Assembly: GCF_003651225.1 (NCBI RefSeq)
Contig: NZ_RCDB01000002.1
Location: 868,001-932,000, forward strand
From: Microbacterium telephonicum
GTDB lineage: Bacteria > Actinomycetota > Actinomycetes > Actinomycetales > Microbacteriaceae
Reading direction: 5' to 3'
Length of the DNA stretch: 64,000 bases
Of the stretch, positions 60,713 through 64,000 are shown piece after piece; the stretch's first letter is position 1, and each line of letters begins with the position of its first letter. Both the position numbers and the translations under genes were made by a program. The notes beneath the pieces are model-generated. The model was not told where the DNA came from and made no database searches. It saw only the letters and a list, made by a program, of their open reading frames with translations.

Positions 60713-62236
60713 TCAGCGCTGGCGGCGCTCCCGCACCCGCATGTTCGTGACGATCGGCGTGCCCTCGAATCCGAACAGCTCGCGCAGACGCCGCTGGATG
60801 AACCGGCGGTAGCCCGGGTCGAGGAAGCCGGTCGTGAACAGCACGAACGTCGGCGGCCGGGTCGAGGCCTGCGTGCCGAACAGGATGCGGGGCTGCTTGC
60901 CGCCGCGCAGCGGATGCGGGTGCTCGGCGACGAGCTCGGCGAGGAACGCGTTGAACTTGCCGGTGGGGATGCGCTGATCCCACGACTCCAGCGCGGTCTC
61001 CAGCGCCGGGACGAGCTTGTCGAGGTGACGGCCGGTGCGCGCCGAGATGTTCACGCGCGGCGCCCACTGCACGTGCGCGAGATCCTGCTCGATCTCCCGC
61101 TCGAGGTAGCGGCGGCGGTCGGCGTTCTCCATGTCGTCGTCGTTCAGACGGTCCCACTTGTTGAACGCCAGCACGAGCGCGCGCCCCGATTCGAGCACGA
61201 GGTCGATGATGTTGAGGTCCTGCACGCTGATCGACTGCGACACGTCGAGCACGACGACGGCGACCTCCGCCTTCTCGAGCGCCGCGGAGGTGCGCAGCGA
61301 CGCGTAGAAGTCGGCGCCCTGCTGCAGGTGCACGCGACGGCGGATGCCGGCGGTGTCGACGAACCGCCACAGCTTGCCGCCGAGTTCGACGAGCTCGTCG
61401 ACGGGGTCGCGGGTGGTGCCGGCGAGCTCGTTGACGACGACGCGCTCCTCGCCGGCGGCCTTGTTCAGCAGCGACGACTTGCCGACGTTCGGGCGCCCCA
61501 GGATCGCGACGCGGCGGGGCCCGCCGATCTCATTCTTGGCGACGGCCGAGATCTGCGGCAGCACCTTCATGAGCTCGTCGAGCAGGTCCGCGACGCCGCG
61601 TCCGTGGATCGCCGAGACGGGATGCGGCTCACCGAGGCCGAGGTTCCACAGCGCTGCGGCCTCCGGCTCCTGCCGGGTGTCGTCGATCTTGTTGGCGACG
61701 AGGAAGACCGGCTTGTCGGTCTTGCGCAGCAGCCGCACGACGGCCTCGTCGGTCGCCGTGGCGCCGACCATCGCGTCGACGACGAACAGCACGACGTCGC
61801 ACAGTTCGATGGCGACCTCGGCCTGCGCCGCCACGGAGCGGTCGATGCCCTTGGCGTCGGGCTCCCAGCCGCCGGTGTCGACGAGCGTGAACTTGCGGTC
61901 CATCCACTCGGCCTTATAGGTGACGCGGTCGCGGGTGACGCCGGGGGTGTCCTCGACGACGGCCTCGCGACGTCCGAGGATGCGGTTCACCAGCGCCGAC
62001 TTGCCCACGTTCGGGCGGCCGACGATCGCGACGACCGGCAGCGCCGGCAGGATCTCGATGCCGTCCTCGCCGGACGCGAGCCCTTCGAGCAGCCCCTCGT
62101 CTTCGTCGTCGAGCTCGTAGTCGCTCAGCGAGGCGCGCAGCGCGGCGGCGCGCTGGTCGGCCAGTTCCTCGTCGAGGTTCGCGAGCTTCTCCTCGAGCTG
62201 GTCGGGCCCGCCCTCGTATTCGTCTTCAGCGGCCAT
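60713..62236 (-). CDS. der: Ribosome-associated GTPase Der (EngA)
   Basis: 507 residues with two tandem G domains needed for 50S assembly. The first has [27 protein letters not shown] and NKID; the second [27 protein letters not shown] and NKWD. A KH-like C-terminal domain ends in [10 protein letters not shown]. About 65 acidic residues precede the first G domain, as in other actinobacterial Der proteins. The ATG overlaps the cmk stop region by 11 nt, in the conserved order tyrA-cmk-der. Confidence 0.96.
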   Translation of the reverse strand: MAAEDEYEGGPDQLEEKLANLDEELADQRAAALRASLSDYELDDEDEGLLEGLASGEDGIEILPALPVVAIVGRPNVGKSALVNRILGRREAVVEDTPGVTRDRVTYKAEWMDRKFTLVDTGGWEPDAKGIDRSVAAQAEVAIELCDVVLFVVDAMVGATATDEAVVRLLRKTDKPVFLVANKIDDTRQEPEAAALWNLGLGEPHPVSAIHGRGVADLLDELMKVLPQISAVAKNEIGGPRRVAILGRPNVGKSSLLNKAAGEERVVVNELAGTTRDPVDELVELGGKLWRFVDTAGIRRRVHLQQGADFYASLRTSAALEKAEVAVVVLDVSQSISVQDLNIIDLVLESGRALVLAFNKWDRLNDDDMENADRRRYLEREIEQDLAHVQWAPRVNISARTGRHLDKLVPALETALESWDQRIPTGKFNAFLAELVAEHPHPLRGGKQPRILFGTQASTRPPTFVLFTTGFLDPGYRRFIQRRLRELFGFEGTPIVTNMRVRERRQR

Positions 62237-62909
62237 CGGTCTCTCCCGTTCCGGTGCGGATGACGTCGAGGACGGCATCCACGGTCTGTGCGAAGTCACG
62301 TTCCGTCGAGTCGACGACCACGACGCCGGGGGCGGCGGTGAGGAAGTCGACCACCTGCGCGTCGCTGGCGTCGCGCCGGTGCAGGGCTGCGGCGACGGTA
62401 GCGGCGTCCTGGGTCGTCACCTCGGCGCTGCGGCGCGCGGCGCGCACCTCGGGCGCCGCGGTGAGCAGGATCCGCACCGGCGCGTCGGGGGCGACGACGG
62501 TCGTGATGTCGCGCCCCTCGATGACCACCCCGTCGCGGTCGGATGCGGCCGCGAGCTGCCGGAAGAGGTCGGTCAGCAGTGCCCGCACCTCGGGGACGCG
62601 GGCGACGGCGCTCACTGCGCCGGCGACGCGGGGCTCGCGGATCGCGGTGGTCACGTCGGTCTGCCCCACCCGCACCCAGTGGTCGTCGGGGTCGAGCGAG
62701 ATGGCGTAGTCGAAGTCGTCGGCGGCCACGAGCACGGCGGCCGTGTCGGCGGTGTCGGCGCCGCGGTCGAGCACGTGCCAGGCGAGGGCGCGGTACGCGG
62801 CCCCGGTGTCGAGGTAACCGAAGTCGAGCGTGCGAGCGACCTGCTTCGAGACACTGGACTTGCCGCTTCCGGCGGGGCCGTCGACGGCGACGATGAGGGT
62901 GTCAGTCAA
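62226..62909 (-). CDS. cmk: Cytidylate kinase
   Basis: 227 residues. It phosphorylates CMP and dCMP. The P-loop is [16 protein letters not shown] near residue 10; [15 protein letters not shown] and the [15 protein letters not shown] block follow, all characteristic of bacterial Cmk. The start is taken as TTG at 62909, giving the usual (M)[17 protein letters not shown]; a TTG 15 nt upstream is possible. Either start overlaps the tyrA stop, and the stop overlaps der by 11 nt, so all three are coupled. Confidence 0.93.
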   Translation of the reverse strand: MTDTLIVAVDGPAGSGKSSVSKQVARTLDFGYLDTGAAYRALAWHVLDRGADTADTAAVLVAADDFDYAISLDPDDHWVRVGQTDVTTAIREPRVAGAVSAVARVPEVRALLTDLFRQLAAASDRDGVVIEGRDITTVVAPDAPVRILLTAAPEVRAARRSAEVTTQDAATVAAALHRRDASDAQVVDFLTAAPGVVVVDSTERDFAQTVDAVLDVIRTGTGETDGR

Positions 62910-64000
62910 GGGACGTGCTCGCAATCTTCCAGCCGCGCGCTTCGAGCCCGTCGACGGCGCGACGCAGCACGCCCGGGACGAGACCGATCTCGGCGAGGCC
63001 GAACTGGGCGCCGGGCGAGTGCTCCAGGCGCAGGTCTTCGACGTTGACCTCGAGCTCGCCCAGGTCGCCGAACAGGCGCCCCAGCTGACCCGGGGTGTCG
63101 TCGACCATGACGACCATCTGCTCGAACCGGCGCTTCTGGCCGTGCTTGCCCGGCAGGCGCTCGACGCCGTCGTTGCCGCGGCGGATGGTGTCGGCGACGG
63201 CGCGACGGGCGCCGGGGCCGTCGGGGGCGCGGAGGGCCTCGGCGACGCCGGCCAGGTCGGCCGCCAGCGCGTCGAGCACGTCGACGACGGGAGCGGCGTT
63301 GGCCCCGAGGATCTGCACCCACAGTTCGGGGGCGGAGTGGGCGATGCGGGTCGTGTCGCGCACGCCCTGCCCGGCGAGGTTCATCGCCTCGTCGGGTGCG
63401 TCGACGAACCGGCCCGCGAGCAGCGAGGCGACCAGCTGCGGCACGTGAGACATGAGCGCCACCGCGCGGTCGTGCTCTTCGGGGGTCATCTCCAGCAGCG
63501 TCGCACCGAGGTCGAGGGCGAGACCCTCGACGAGCGCCAGGTCGGATGCCGGCGTCTCCTCGTCACGGCAGACCACCCAGGGCCGGCCGATGAACAGGTC
63601 GGCGCGCGCAGCGATCGCTCCGCCGCGCTCGCGTCCGGCCATCGGGTGCGAGCCGATGTAGTGCGTGAGGTCGATGCCCCGTTCGCGCAGCGTGTGCAGC
63701 GGGTCGAGCTTGACGCTCGCGACGTCGGTGACGACGGCCCCCGGGAACGCGGCGAGCTCCCGCTCGACGACGTCGGCGACGACATCCGGGGGCACGGCGA
63801 CCACGATCAGCGCGGGCCGGTCGTCGTCGCGGGCGGCCCGGCCGGCGCCGTAGTCGATCGCGAGCCGCAGCTGCGCGGGCGACGCGTCGGCGAGCGCGAC
63901 GTCTACGCCGAGCCCCTGCAGGGCGTGCCCGATGCTCGATCCCAGCAGGCCCGCACCGACGACGCGCACGAGTCCCGCGGTGCGCGCGGCGAGACGTGCG
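62902..64000 (-). CDS. tyrA: Prephenate dehydrogenase, N-terminus beyond the window
   Basis: At least 365 residues. It oxidises prephenate to 4-hydroxyphenylpyruvate for tyrosine synthesis. The NAD-binding motif [17 protein letters not shown] is followed by [11 protein letters not shown] (substrate-binding region) and a C-terminal ACT-like domain ([19 protein letters not shown]). A GTG at 63969 could be a start, but the frame remains open to the edge with [10 protein letters not shown] just before the NAD motif, typical of the longer real N-terminus, so the gene is treated as partial. Stop overlaps cmk. Confidence 0.92.
   Translation of the reverse strand, partial: ARLAARTAGLVRVVGAGLLGSSIGHALQGLGVDVALADASPAQLRLAIDYGAGRAARDDDRPALIVVAVPPDVVADVVERELAAFPGAVVTDVASVKLDPLHTLRERGIDLTHYIGSHPMAGRERGGAIAARADLFIGRPWVVCRDEETPASDLALVEGLALDLGATLLEMTPEEHDRAVALMSHVPQLVASLLAGRFVDAPDEAMNLAGQGVRDTTRIAHSAPELWVQILGANAAPVVDVLDALAADLAGVAEALRAPDGPGARRAVADTIRRGNDGVERLPGKHGQKRRFEQMVVMVDDTPGQLGRLFGDLGELEVNVEDLRLEHSPGAQFGLAEIGLVPGVLRRAVDGLEARGWKIASTSLD

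Noticed and set aside
63969..63969. GTG at 63969 as the start of prephenate dehydrogenase
   Set aside because: The frame continues open to the window edge with typical pre-NAD-motif residues, so the real start is probably outside the window.

Overview
The window is a high-GC actinobacterial chromosome segment. Gene content and order (class II DAHP synthase, a GarA/FtsR-type FHA-MerR pair, pyruvate carboxylase, the tyrA-cmk-der string) and protein style fit Microbacteriaceae, most likely Microbacterium or a close relative. This assignment is inference from gene order and protein sequence, not from a marker-gene comparison. Nearly all of it is ordinary chromosomal DNA. The one clearly accessory stretch is about 49.1-53.8 kb, next to a tRNA-Pro(GGG) gene.

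Layout. 0-4 kb: start of DAHP synthase, a PlsC acyltransferase, a ROK glucokinase and a FadD15-type acyl-CoA ligase. 4-9 kb: peptide deformylase coupled to a MinD-like ATPase, then pyruvate carboxylase. 9-12 kb: an orphan ParA and a MerR-MerR(FtsR)-FHA(GarA) regulatory cluster. 12.3-15.2 kb: a Cys/Met-rich copper-storage-like protein facing a CopC-like protein, then dihydrolipoamide dehydrogenase. 15.3-20.7 kb: CYTH protein, glutamine amidotransferase, glycogen phosphorylase and a BrkB/YihY membrane protein.

20.8-32.7 kb is a type IV pilus locus. The extension ATPase pilB lies alone on the plus strand. Pilin, two minor pilins, a PilX-like protein with a beta-solenoid, prepilin peptidase, PilM, PilN, PilO, PilT and PilC form one tightly overlapping minus-strand operon. 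The major pilin has its own structured leader and is followed by a strong internal hairpin, which would keep its mRNA above that of the machinery genes. 33-42 kb: L,D-transpeptidase, aldo/keto reductase, O-antigen-ligase-like protein, bifunctional AdhE with a readable promoter and two operator-like palindromes, a FUSC transporter, a secreted lipase and a lone NrdI. 42.5-49.1 kb: esterase, TfoX-domain protein, DJ-1/PfpI protein with LysR regulator, a divergent MarR/MFS pair and a second aldo/keto reductase.

49.1-53.8 kb holds decayed accessory DNA. It includes a scrap of an MMPL transporter, an AraC regulator, a CPBP protease, an AraC-integrase chimera, a frameshifted gene and a membrane/coiled-coil protein of unknown role. 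The integrase catalytic fragment about 1.5 kb from the 3' end of tRNA-Pro suggests a degraded integrative element. 54-64 kb returns to core genes: GNAT, macro domain, YhhN, S4, a Nudix-NYN fusion, the anaerobic ribonucleotide reductase pair nrdD-nrdG behind a tandem NrdR-box-like promoter, and der-cmk-tyrA. AdhE and NrdD/NrdG together indicate that the organism can live without oxygen for part of its life.

A recurrent feature is a family of short structured repeats with ends TTTCGA and CTCAAC-ACCG and two alternative stems. Four copies of the inverted-pair form sit exactly in spacers between convergent genes, where they can serve as two-way terminators, and one copy lies in frame inside the prepilin peptidase gene. 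A second, MITE-like element is duplicated in tandem at 56.2-56.4 kb. I see no CRISPR array, rRNA or insertion sequence.
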